DNA from: CAG-791 sp002392385
Lineage (GTDB): Bacteria; Bacillota; Clostridia; Lachnospirales; Lachnospiraceae
Direction of reading: 5' to 3'
Assembly: GCA_946616295.1 (NCBI GenBank)
Contig: CAMOIU010000074.1
Span: 1-10,303 of the forward strand
Length of the DNA stretch: 10,303 nt
Position 1 is the stretch's first letter. Each line of letters starts with the position of its first letter. Positions 1-6,462 of the stretch are shown one piece after another. The position numbers and the translations under genes are program-made. The notes below the pieces were generated by a model. That model saw nothing but the letters and a program-made list of their open reading frames with translations. It searched no databases and was not told where the DNA came from.

Positions 1-2534
1 CGGTTGGCTTCCTGATGGTTCAGAGCGAAGTGCTTGGGCTCCATCATCAGGCCCTTGGACTTGCCGCCCTTGGAGACCGCAACGCCCATGATGTTGGTCA
101 GCATGGGATCCTCGGAATAGTACTCGTGGTTACGGGAGCAATAGGTGGCGCGGTGGTTGTTCAGGCCGGGTCCGAAGATGGAGCAGGCGTTCGACCACAG
201 GGAATCCTCACCGAACAGCTCGCCTTCGCGCTCTACCAGTTCCTTATTGAATGTTGCGGCGACGACAGGCTCGGTGGGCATCGTAGGCATCTGCCACATG
301 GCGTACTCATTGTCGGGTCCGACGTATGTGGGCTCACCGGACTGGGACTTGTCCCAGTTGGAGGTGTAGCCGGGGACCTGGTCAGAGACAAAACCGACCG
401 GGCCGTCATAAGCCGTCACTTCGTGGAGGCTGATGGAGTCAATGGGTTCAAAGTTGGAACCCGCATTGGCCATGGCGTTCACGGCTTCTTCCAGAGTCAC
501 GTTCTCGAGGAGGGTATCCCACATGGGATCATCCAGCGCGACCGTTCCGTTGAAGTTGCCGTTGTCATCCAGGACCAGCATGTCGACGAGGCGCATGCCG
601 TTGCCCGCGCCCCAGGTAACGCCCTCACCGTTCTCAGTGAGCTCATAGACCTGGTTCTTCAGGTTCTTCAGCATGGCGTCATTGGCCGTGATGCCCCAGA
701 CAGGCTCCCAGCCCTTGTTCCAGTCGGCACGGGTGATGAATTCCACACCGCGCTCAGGAAGCAGGTTGCGGATATCGCCGTCCTGCAGCTGGTTCTGCAC
801 ACCGGCGGAATAGGTCTCGATGTCCTTTTCGGCAACGTTGACCAGTTTGGCATTTTCAGCATTGATCACTTCATCATCGTTGATCTTGACAAGGTTCTCA
901 TCACTGCCGAGCTTGGCGGCGAGGACGTTGTTGAGGGCCTCGTGCGCGCCGTTGCCGATGGCAAAATAGTAGTCACCCGCATCCAGGATCCAGGCGCCCT
1001 GTGTGCCGTCGGCCTTGACAGCGTCCTGATCATAGGAAGCGACATACTTGGCGTCGAAGTCGACCGTCACGGTCTCGCTGGCGCCGGGCTCCAGGGTCTG
1101 CGTCTTGCCGAAGCCGACCAGCTGGATCGCGGACTTCTCCACGCCGCCCTCGATATAAGGAGCCTGCGCGTAGAGCTGTACAACGCTCTTGCCGGCCACA
1201 TCGCCGGTGTTGGTGACTGTCACAGTCGCCTTGCTCTCGCCGCCGATGTTGAATTCCACGCTGTCAAGCTTCTGCTCGAAGGTGGTGTAGGACTTGCCGT
1301 AGCCGAAAGGATAGACCATCTCGGAAGCATAGTCCCATGCGCCGTTGGAGGCGAAGACACCCGCGTTTCCGTTCGCGTTGCCCTGTCCGAGGACCGTATC
1401 CTCGTAACGGGTCTCGTAGTACTTGTAACCGACATAGATGCCTTCGGTCTCAACGATGTACCAGTTTCCCTTGTCGACGCCGGGATCGATTCCCTCGTTG
1501 TCGAAGAAGAACAGACCGAAGTTCTGCATGGCGGGCGCAGAGATGGAGCTCGCCGCATAGGTGTCGGAGATGTGACCCGAAGGGTTCACAGCGCCGGTCA
1601 GGACATCCGCCACACCGCGGAAGCCGTACGCGCCGGGCAGGCCTGCCCACACGATCGCGGAGATCGCGGGATCATTCTTGAGCTCTCCGATCTCCATGGT
1701 GACATCGGAGTTGAGCACGACGATGACCTTGCCGTTGGAATTGGCCTTGGCCAGCTCGATCATGGCTCTTTCATTGTCGGACAGCGCCATCGGACGCTCG
1801 AAGTTGTCCCCGTTGGGATCCTTCATCGTGGAGACAGCGTAGTCCGAAGCCTCGGAACTGTCACGGGACAGGAACACGACCGCTGCCGTATCCTTCGCGG
1901 CGTCCAGGGAAGCCTGGGTGTAGAAGGATGCCGGCGGCTCGCCGATCATGTAGCTGTCTGCCGTCTCAAACATGGGCCAGAACACAGGGATCAGGGAATG
2001 TCCCGGGACCTCCTGACCGAAGAAGGCTGCTTTACGGCGATACTGATCAGCAGCGCTGCTCTGATACAGAGACAGGAGCTCCTCATTGATCGTCACGCCG
2101 TTTTCCTTCATCGCGTCGATGAGGCTGATCGTGGTCTGCCCAGCGTCGTAATTGACGGATGTCGTGGAACCGATCAGTCCGCCATAGGTGGGCGCGAGCG
2201 CGTTCAGGCCCCAGATGGTGACCTTCTCGCTCCCTGCATCGAGCGGAAGCGCGCCGTCATTCTTGAACAGCACGGTGCCTTCCTGGGAGATCTCCCTCGC
2301 CAGAGCTTCCTTGGCGTCGATGACCTGCTTCACATCCGTGAACTCAGAATCAAAGTAGATGCCGTCACCGGCACTCTCCCCTGTCTTGACCGTCTCAAAG
2401 CTGGACGTGCCTAAGAACGCGTTGATCTTCGGTGCCCAGGTCTGCGCGATGCTTGTGGCGAACATAGACAGCACGAACAGTGATGCCATGATGACCGCAA
2501 GACCGCGCTTGAGACCAGTTTTCTTACTTTTCAT
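1..2534 (-). CDS. GH3 beta-glucosidase-type glycoside hydrolase with permuted domains (3' end beyond window)
   Basis: An ATG at 2534 follows a strong AGGAGG ribosome site and opens 844 codons that run off the left edge. The N-terminus has lysines and then a hydrophobic stretch (about residues 8-30), so it is a signal peptide or membrane anchor. Unlike classical GH3 enzymes, the sandwich domain comes first (about residues 70-410, ending in YPFGYGKSYTTF, the usual close of the GH3 C-domain). An FnIII-like beta domain follows (about 425-525). The TIM-barrel domain begins only near residue 640 and shows a DGP motif near 715, RNHEYYSEDP and KHFALNHQE (K834-H835), which are substrate-pocket motifs. 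The catalytic Asp of the barrel should lie beyond the window. Permuted GH3 proteins of this kind are known from rumen Butyrivibrio and its relatives. Likely role: extracellular hydrolysis of short beta-glucosides or xylosides. Family certain; substrate inferred. Confidence 0.93.
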   Translation of the reverse strand, partial: MKSKKTGLKRGLAVIMASLFVLSMFATSIAQTWAPKINAFLGTSSFETVKTGESAGDGIYFDSEFTDVKQVIDAKEALAREISQEGTVLFKNDGALPLDAGSEKVTIWGLNALAPTYGGLIGSTTSVNYDAGQTTISLIDAMKENGVTINEELLSLYQSSAADQYRRKAAFFGQEVPGHSLIPVFWPMFETADSYMIGEPPASFYTQASLDAAKDTAAVVFLSRDSSEASDYAVSTMKDPNGDNFERPMALSDNERAMIELAKANSNGKVIVVLNSDVTMEIGELKNDPAISAIVWAGLPGAYGFRGVADVLTGAVNPSGHISDTYAASSISAPAMQNFGLFFFDNEGIDPGVDKGNWYIVETEGIYVGYKYYETRYEDTVLGQGNANGNAGVFASNGAWDYASEMVYPFGYGKSYTTFEQKLDSVEFNIGGESKATVTVTNTGDVAGKSVVQLYAQAPYIEGGVEKSAIQLVGFGKTQTLEPGASETVTVDFDAKYVASYDQDAVKADGTQGAWILDAGDYYFAIGNGAHEALNNVLAAKLGSDENLVKINDDEVINAENAKLVNVAEKDIETYSAGVQNQLQDGDIRNLLPERGVEFITRADWNKGWEPVWGITANDAMLKNLKNQVYELTENGEGVTWGAGNGMRLVDMLVLDDNGNFNGTVALDDPMWDTLLENVTLEEAVNAMANAGSNFEPIDSISLHEVTAYDGPVGFVSDQVPGYTSNWDKSQSGEPTYVGPDNEYAMWQMPTMPTEPVVAATFNKELVEREGELFGEDSLWSNACSIFGPGLNNHRATYCSRNHEYYSEDPMLTNIMGVAVSKGGKSKGLMMEPKHFALNHQEAN

Positions 2535-2586
2535 ACTTCCCCTCCTTTTACATGATGTGTGTTGGCGCGGCAAACGCTGTTGTCTA

Positions 2587-2617
2587 ATTTTACCATATTT
2601 CCTGTCTCTCGAACCAA
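2587..2617 (-). promoter_or_regulatory. Possible promoter of the GH3 gene
   Basis: The minus strand reads TTGGTT (2617-2612) and TAAAAT (2592-2587), similar to -35 and -10 boxes. The 19-base spacer is longer than the preferred 17, so this is a weak call. It leaves an untranslated leader of about 45 bases before the ATG at 2534. Confidence 0.35.
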
Positions 2618-2663
2618 ATTGTCGTAAATATAGCTATTTGTGTCGCAAACTTACACGGCGCAC

Positions 2664-2769
2664 CTCACACAGGCTCTCACAGGGGACGGTTCCCTGTGTG
2701 AGGGCAAGGCAGAAATGGCAGAAAAGCCAGTATTTCTGCGGCTCTCACAGGGAACCGTCCCCTGTGTGA
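2664..2769. repeat. REPIN-like composite inverted repeat
   Basis: Two near-identical palindromic units lie in opposite orientation, at 2676-2702 (core GGGGACGGTTCCC) and 2744-2769 (core GGGAACCGTCCCC). Between them is a further nested hairpin: GCAGAAAT at 2709-2716 pairs with ATTTCTGC at 2732-2739, and TGGC at 2716-2719 pairs with GCCA at 2726-2729, leaving a six-base loop. The whole block can fold as one long cruciform. A partial unit, CTCACACAGG, abuts the left side at 2664-2673. Paired inverted REP sequences around a short spacer define REPINs, which are mobilised in trans by RAYT-type transposases. No such transposase is in this window. Confidence 0.75.
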
Positions 2770-2789
2770 AAACGTCAGATATGCCACGG

Positions 2790-2818
2790 CTCACACAGAG
2801 AACCGTCCCCTGTGTGAG
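2790..2818. repeat. GGGGACGG palindromic unit, third copy
   Basis: Arms CTCACACAG and CTGTGTGAG flank a core containing AACCGTCCCC. The orientation matches the copy at 2744-2769. The copy lies just downstream of the small membrane protein operon, where it could also act as an RNA 3'-end hairpin. Confidence 0.8.
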
Positions 2819-2823
2819 ATGAG

Positions 2824-2835
2824 TCTCTGTGTGAG
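2824..2835. repeat. Half unit pairing with the third palindrome copy
   Basis: TCTCTGTGTGAG is the exact reverse complement of CTCACACAGAGA at 2790-2801. The third copy can therefore fold either on itself or with this half unit as a perfect 12-base stem. There is no U-rich tail, so it is not a typical intrinsic terminator. Confidence 0.65.
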
Positions 2836-2836
2836 T

Positions 2837-3091
2837 TTACTTCTGCAGGTTCTTCCCGTACCGGTAGACGAAATAGAGCGCAAATCCGACCATGGCGATT
2901 CCTGCACCTACAGAAAGAATCCCTCCAATAAACGGTACTCCGATACTTCTGAACAGCATTATGATCAGATTCTGGACTCTGGTGACCACCATGTACAGGA
3001 CGAACAAGATCACAACAGTCAGGATCGCCTGCCTGTGTGCCTTCTTCGTCTCTTCCTTCGATCTTGTATTCCGTATATTTCTATCGATCAT
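2837..3091 (-). CDS. Small membrane protein, 84 aa, unknown function
   Basis: The ATG at 3091 is preceded by AGGAG eight bases upstream. The first 20 residues are highly charged (Arg, Lys and Glu rich). Two hydrophobic segments follow at about residues 22-39 and 53-75, the second rich in glycine, and the tail is short and basic. By the positive-inside rule both ends would be cytoplasmic. The gene starts 12 bases after the stop of the 124-residue membrane gene, so the two are almost certainly co-transcribed and probably act together. I recognise no family. A role as a complex subunit or membrane scaffold would be a guess. Confidence 0.75.
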   Translation of the reverse strand: MIDRNIRNTRSKEETKKAHRQAILTVVILFVLYMVVTRVQNLIIMLFRSIGVPFIGGILSVGAGIAMVGFALYFVYRYGKNLQK

Positions 3092-3103
3092 CTCGTTCGC
3101 TCC

Positions 3104-3478
3104 TCACATCATATCGTTGTTCTTCATTTCCTGTTCAATATCCGCGACGTCGCTCCAGGACCCGCGCCCGGCTTCCGCCGCGCTGACCGCTTCATCGCGC
3201 TGCGCGCGCAGGGCATCTTCATACATGCCTTCCGCAAGGCTCTTCCCGCTGCCGCCGCCTCCAAGAAATACATAAAGCAAAGCCGCAAAGATCAGCAGAT
3301 AGATGATCATAAGGCAGATATACATGCTTACCAGCATCTTTCCGACCTTGACGACCTTCCCTCCTGTGCTGAGCTTACCGAGCTCGTCACCGAATTCCAC
3401 GATGTAATCCACCGGGTACTCGAGAAAGAGAATAAACTCGTTCAACTTCTTAAAAAACCAATCTTTTATGCCACCCAT
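3104..3478 (-). CDS. Small single-pass membrane protein, 124 aa, unknown function
   Basis: The ATG at 3478 has a clear GGAGGG ribosome site eight bases upstream. An amphipathic N-terminal part (residues 1-45) precedes one strong membrane segment (about 48-72), a glycine-rich turn GGGGSGKS, and a charged, probably helical cytoplasmic tail (80-124) rich in Glu, Asp, Arg and Ala that ends in NNDMM. GGGGSGKS fits the Walker A pattern by chance: there is no room for an NTPase fold. It is the first gene of a two-gene operon with the 84-residue membrane protein. No family is recognised. The sequence upstream carries a half palindromic repeat and no convincing promoter. Confidence 0.75.
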   Translation of the reverse strand: MGGIKDWFFKKLNEFILFLEYPVDYIVEFGDELGKLSTGGKVVKVGKMLVSMYICLMIIYLLIFAALLYVFLGGGGSGKSLAEGMYEDALRAQRDEAVSAAEAGRGSWSDVADIEQEMKNNDMM

Positions 3479-3653
3479 TGATGTTCCCTCCTATCTCCTA
3501 ACTCACACAGGGGACGGTTAAAGCATCCACGCCGGCAAAAAATTAGATCTTGCCATGGTTCGTCCCCCTCACTCTCACTCCAGGTAATGACGGATGAAAT
3601 GATGCCCATGGAATACTTGATGAAATGAACCGAGCTCTGAAAAAACAGCTCCC
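3479..3653. other. Intergenic gap between the TPR lipoprotein and the small membrane genes
   Basis: The gap holds the ribosome site for the 124-residue gene and a half copy of the GGGGACGG palindrome. Near 3632-3651 there is a weak inverted repeat (GAGCT against AGCTC) around a run of A, too weak to call a terminator. I see no coding frame. Confidence 0.6.
3502..3519. repeat. Half copy of the GGGGACGG palindrome
   Basis: CTCACACAGGGGACGGTT matches the left arm and core of the units at 2676-2818, but the right arm (CCCTGTGTGAG) is missing. It is a solitary, truncated REP-like unit. Confidence 0.75.
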
Positions 3654-4808
3654 TCATTTTTCGCCTGACGCAAAACCAATTATTCCTCGAATCTCATCAA
3701 TTTCGTCTTCAGATATCGCCATATCCGTATCATTGTCCCCGTATGAACTCCTGGAAACATCCCAGCCGTCGCTCCCGTCACTCATACTGGTCCTGCGGAC
3801 TTTGTTCCAATGTCCGTTTGTAAAGTCTGCAATATATCCAAGTTTCCCAGTGTCCGTAATGAATCCCCAGTCTACAGTCCCGTTCCAGAGTCCGTCTGCC
3901 GCAGTGCCGATGATCTCACGTTTTACGATCGATCCTCTGCTCGGATAACACTCGCGAACCGTCTGCGGTCCGTTCGGTTTATCCCCGCTCCACGACCCGA
4001 TCGCACAGTAGTAGCTGTCTCCTGAACTACCGATCCAAACACCGTTTCCTTCCCGGATCTCTCCATTATAGTCGCCGTAATACAGCATGAAGGATCCGTA
4101 CTGAGATTCCACCCTATAGATACCTGTTTTCCCATTTTCAGTGTCGAGAATCATTGAATCCTCATCCCCGAGCTGATCCATCATATCTGTGAGCTCCTGG
4201 AATTGTTCAGACTCGATCAGGTCGTATATGGCCTCATAGTCCTCTCCCGCCAGTTGTTCTTCCATTTCCTGACTTAGTTCGTCAGCTCGTTCAGCAGCTT
4301 CTTTTCTTCGCTGGTATTCCTCGATCTTTTCAGACGCATCCTGGTTATCGGGATCGAGTTCCAGGATCAGGGAATAGCAGCTCAGGGCAGTATCCTCATC
4401 TCCATTTTCAAGGGCTTCATCGGCAAGTCTGTCGTACCACGACAGCAACTTCTGCTTCTGCTCCTGTGATGGAGCATTCGTTCCTATAGAGGCCTCCTTC
4501 CCTTTCTTCAGCGTTTCTGCAGCCTTGGCAAAATCATTCAAGCCCTCATATGCACGCGCAATGCCTTCGTAAGCATCAAAATTCTTCGGGTCCAGTTCGA
4601 TCACTTTTTCATAAGCCACCAGGGCTTCTTCATAGTTCATCTCGACCAGGTATTTTTCTCCGAGGTCCATGTATTTGGTGATCTGGGCAGGCGTAGAAGA
4701 ACATGCGCTAAGCAGAACCAATAGGATCAGCGATACTGCGATCAAGCAGATGCGCCTTGCAAATAAGCAATTCGTGCCGCTCCTGTTACAAGTGTTCATA
4801 ACCGTCAT
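3654..4808 (-). CDS. TPR lipoprotein with MORN-like C-terminal repeats, 384 aa
   Basis: The chosen start is the ATG at 4808, with GAGGAG about 11 bases upstream. An earlier in-frame ATG at 4889 lies inside the promoter and has no ribosome site. A hydrophobic signal ends in a lipobox LSAC (Cys36), so the mature protein should be lipid-anchored outside the membrane. TPR helices follow (about residues 42-75, 76-109 and 123-158, with EALVAYEKVIELDPKNFDAYEGIARAYEG as a classic pair). Next is an acidic coiled segment, then from about 218 to 315 a beta region rich in YYGDYNGEIREGNGVW-type stretches that resemble MORN repeats. The tail is Asp- and Ser-rich. The role is probably protein-protein or envelope scaffolding. 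Exact function unknown. Confidence 0.88.
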   Translation of the reverse strand: MTVMNTCNRSGTNCLFARRICLIAVSLILLVLLSACSSTPAQITKYMDLGEKYLVEMNYEEALVAYEKVIELDPKNFDAYEGIARAYEGLNDFAKAAETLKKGKEASIGTNAPSQEQKQKLLSWYDRLADEALENGDEDTALSCYSLILELDPDNQDASEKIEEYQRRKEAAERADELSQEMEEQLAGEDYEAIYDLIESEQFQELTDMMDQLGDEDSMILDTENGKTGIYRVESQYGSFMLYYGDYNGEIREGNGVWIGSSGDSYYCAIGSWSGDKPNGPQTVRECYPSRGSIVKREIIGTAADGLWNGTVDWGFITDTGKLGYIADFTNGHWNKVRRTSMSDGSDGWDVSRSSYGDNDTDMAISEDEIDEIRGIIGFASGEK

Positions 4809-4866
4809 TTTCTTGATCTCCTCCTCGTTCTTCTCCGCCGGTTCACTCCCAAAAGCGGATATGTAC

Positions 4867-4894
4867 ATCATAGCATGATTTGAGTACATATCAA
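4867..4894 (-). promoter_or_regulatory. Promoter of the TPR lipoprotein gene
   Basis: The minus strand reads TTGATA (4894-4889), a 16-base spacer, then TATGAT (4872-4867), close to the housekeeping sigma consensus. The expected start of transcription near 4860 rules out the upstream ATG at 4889 and supports translation from 4808. The -35 box overlaps the stop codon of the ABC ATPase remnant. Confidence 0.75.
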
Positions 4895-4998
4895 GAAAGG
4901 AGACGCCTCGCAGCGCTCTCCTTAAGCACCTTCAGAAGTGTTGATTTTTCTGCTCCATTCTCACCCAGAAAGGCGAGAACTTCTCCTCCGTATCTCTT
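4891..4998 (-). pseudogene. Fossil of an ABC-transporter ATPase (Walker A segment)
   Basis: Directly after the stop codon of the zinc-ribbon gene, and in the same frame, 35 codons read YGGEVLAFLGENGAEKST followed by LLKVL, then non-matching residues and a stop. This is the Walker A region of ABC ATPases, closest in style to the sugar-importer type (GEV.ALVGENGAGKSTL.KVL). The invariant Gly before Lys is Glu here, which one base change would explain. No Walker B, signature motif or start codon is nearby. It is best read as the residue of a deleted gene, with the neighbouring promoter now serving the TPR lipoprotein. The match is strong but short. Confidence 0.65.
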
Positions 4999-6252
4999 TC
5001 ATTTTTTCCTGATTTCTGTGATAATCCAATCTGATTTTGAGGCGTTGTATTCTCTGCCGCAATAGGGGCAGTTCCTCTCATGCATCGCGTCGAAAGACCC
5101 TCCGCAGTTCCCGCAGTTGACCGCATGGATACTGAAGCCCGGGTCAGTGACAGCGCTCGCTTCCCGCTCCATGCGGACCAGAATGCGCTCGTTTACCCTC
5201 TTCAGCCTGTCATTCGCATAACAGTTTGCCGTGAACACATCGAGGAGGATGGAGATGCGCCCGCCGCGCTCTTTGAACTCTTTGAGCTTAAATGCACCTC
5301 TATAGTCCAGGTCGACCAGATCGTCAAAATCCGAAAGATCGTCCTTTCCTTCGTAAATGCTCAGGTTCCCGAGGTCGTCGCTATACAAGATTGCCTGAAG
5401 GAGCGACACCATCTTGCCCTCAAAAATCCTGCCAAAAAAGTAAGGGTCATACTTTTCCATCGCGGCCTGCAGTTTTTTGGCAGAACCCGCGGCGCCCACC
5501 ATCGGAAGAACATTTCCGAGTTCGAGCAGCAGCTTCCCGAACAGGAAAAAGGAATAGCCCATATAGCAGAAAAAGGTCGTCACTCCGGCCGCAATACCGG
5601 CCAAGAAAGCAAAGTACAGGGTTGCGCCCCACAGCGGCATGTCCCGGGTGTCCGGATTATTTCTGCCCATCGCGAAACCGAGCACAAAGAAGGCCAGGAA
5701 GAGGGCGATCCCGATCTTGGTGAGCATCTTCTTAAGCCGTTCGTCGAAGCCGATCCGCTCGACGATGTCGTTGGTGCAATAGCAGGATGAAACGCGCGGC
5801 CAAAGATCACTCATGGAAAAATGTGTGCCGCAGTAAGGGCACCCCTCCTCCAGTTTGGACGCCATCGTGGCGTTGCCGCAGTTCGGGCAGTTGACGGCGA
5901 CATCCCGGCTGCCCTCCCGGTCCACAATATTCGCATAGAAATTGACCGGTTCCCGGCGGTGCAGGATTATCTTCCCCCCACGGTAAAAATCTCTGATCCG
6001 CACAGTCTCCCGATAAGCCATCACGCCCCGGAAGGGCGTCCGGTTGTTCCTGGGGGACACCTCCACGGCACCCGTGACTGCTTCGTCGTTAAATACGAAT
6101 TCTTCACGTATTGTGACGTCTTTTTTCTGCAGTTTCTGCAGCTGTTCATCCATGCAGAACCGAAAATCACGGGTAATCATTTCCGGAATCTCGCCTTTAC
6201 TGGTCTGCTTCATAAATGTGTCTGTCATTGCGAGATATTTGTCTGTATTCAT
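4999..6252 (-). CDS. Double zinc-ribbon membrane protein with a Tim44-like region, 417 aa
   Basis: The ATG at 6252 has only a modest ribosome site (GGGTGGAAAAGA). A soluble N-terminal part of about 120 residues leads to a zinc ribbon with C122, C125, C138 and C141 (CPNCG...CPYCG). Two membrane segments follow at about 178-197 and 208-238. A mixed alpha/beta region (about 262-370, starting KKLQAAMEKYDPYFFGRIFE) resembles Tim44-like domains found in bacterial membrane proteins. A second zinc ribbon uses C380, C383, C395 and C398. Both ribbons probably face the cytoplasm. Zinc binding is likely. The overall role is unknown: a membrane-associated scaffold or sensor is possible. The Tim44 link is an inference from recall, not from an alignment. 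Confidence 0.85.
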   Translation of the reverse strand: MNTDKYLAMTDTFMKQTSKGEIPEMITRDFRFCMDEQLQKLQKKDVTIREEFVFNDEAVTGAVEVSPRNNRTPFRGVMAYRETVRIRDFYRGGKIILHRREPVNFYANIVDREGSRDVAVNCPNCGNATMASKLEEGCPYCGTHFSMSDLWPRVSSCYCTNDIVERIGFDERLKKMLTKIGIALFLAFFVLGFAMGRNNPDTRDMPLWGATLYFAFLAGIAAGVTTFFCYMGYSFFLFGKLLLELGNVLPMVGAAGSAKKLQAAMEKYDPYFFGRIFEGKMVSLLQAILYSDDLGNLSIYEGKDDLSDFDDLVDLDYRGAFKLKEFKERGGRISILLDVFTANCYANDRLKRVNERILVRMEREASAVTDPGFSIHAVNCGNCGGSFDAMHERNCPYCGREYNASKSDWIITEIRKK

Positions 6253-6334
6253 TCTTTTCCACCCAAGTCAACTGAGAAAATCTCGGTATATACGCGCTTT
6301 CCGTCTTTTTGAGGTTGTTTGATCTTGATGACAT

Positions 6335-6396
6335 GTCCCCCAGCTACTAAAAAAGGAGTCCTTTCGGACTCCCTCTTTTAGTAGCGAGAGGGGGAC
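6335..6396. repeat. Extended inverted repeat mirroring the tRNA-Met 3' end
   Basis: Beyond the terminator stem, GTCCCCC (6335-6341) pairs with GGGGGAC (6390-6396), and GCTACTAAAA (6343-6352) pairs with TTTTAGTAGC (6376-6385). About 24 bases per arm pair, with small bulges. The outer right arm lies in the tRNA T-arm and acceptor strand, so the left arm is an inverted partial copy of the tRNA 3' end. Confidence 0.7.
6349..6373 (-). terminator. Intrinsic terminator of tRNA-Met
   Basis: On the minus strand, GGAGTCC and GGACTCC form a seven-base stem around a GAAA loop (arms 6355-6361 and 6366-6372), followed by TTTTTT at 6354-6349. It lies 8 bases beyond the tRNA 3' end. Further pairing outside the stem (GCTACTAAAA with TTTTAGTAGC) reaches into the tRNA. 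Confidence 0.9.
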
Positions 6397-6455
6397 TTGA
6401 ACCCTCGACACCGCGGGTATGAACCGCGTGCTCTAGCCAGCTGAGCTATCTCGCC
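6382..6455 (-). tRNA. tRNA-Met (anticodon CAT), elongator type
   Basis: The 74 bases fold as a cloverleaf. The acceptor GGCGAGA pairs with TCTCGCT, with a G-T pair at the end. The D-arm is GCTC/GAGC, and the anticodon stem CGCGG/CCGCG holds loop TTCATAC, giving anticodon CAT. The T-loop is TTCAAGT. The T-stem GAGGG/CCCCC has one A-C mismatch. The discriminator is A and CCA is not encoded. The paired first base and general sequence resemble Bacillus elongator tRNA-Met rather than initiator. The CAT-anticodon tRNA-Ile is less likely but not fully excluded. Confidence 0.93.
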
Positions 6456-6462
6456 ATATGTA

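Larger units (their letters stand above)
2535..2836. other. 302-base intergenic region upstream of the GH3 gene
   Basis: This stretch has no supportable gene. It holds the GH3 ribosome site (about 2539-2545 on the minus strand), a possible GH3 promoter near 2587-2617, and a block of inverted GGGGACGG palindromes between 2664 and 2835. Short open frames across the palindromes only translate the repeats. Confidence 0.8.

Noticed and set aside
15..2414. Very long plus-strand open frame (799 codons)
   Set aside because: It is antisense to the GH3 gene, whose minus-strand frame has a ribosome site, signal sequence and full family motifs. The plus-strand product matches nothing I recognise and is explained by GC-rich codon use.
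2664..2835. Repeat cluster as a CRISPR array
   Set aside because: The units alternate in orientation, are fully palindromic, have unequal spacing and include half copies. There are no cas genes.
3239..3262. GGGGSGKS in the 124-residue membrane protein as a nucleotide-binding P-loop
   Set aside because: It follows a membrane helix directly and only about 45 charged residues remain, too few for an NTPase domain. It is a glycine-rich turn.
3632..3651. Terminator after the TPR gene
   Set aside because: The stem is only about five pairs with the U-run in the loop rather than after it.
4809..4889. Upstream start of the TPR lipoprotein at 4889
   Set aside because: It lies within the promoter, upstream of the expected transcript start, and lacks a ribosome site. 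The lipobox signal fits the start at 4808.
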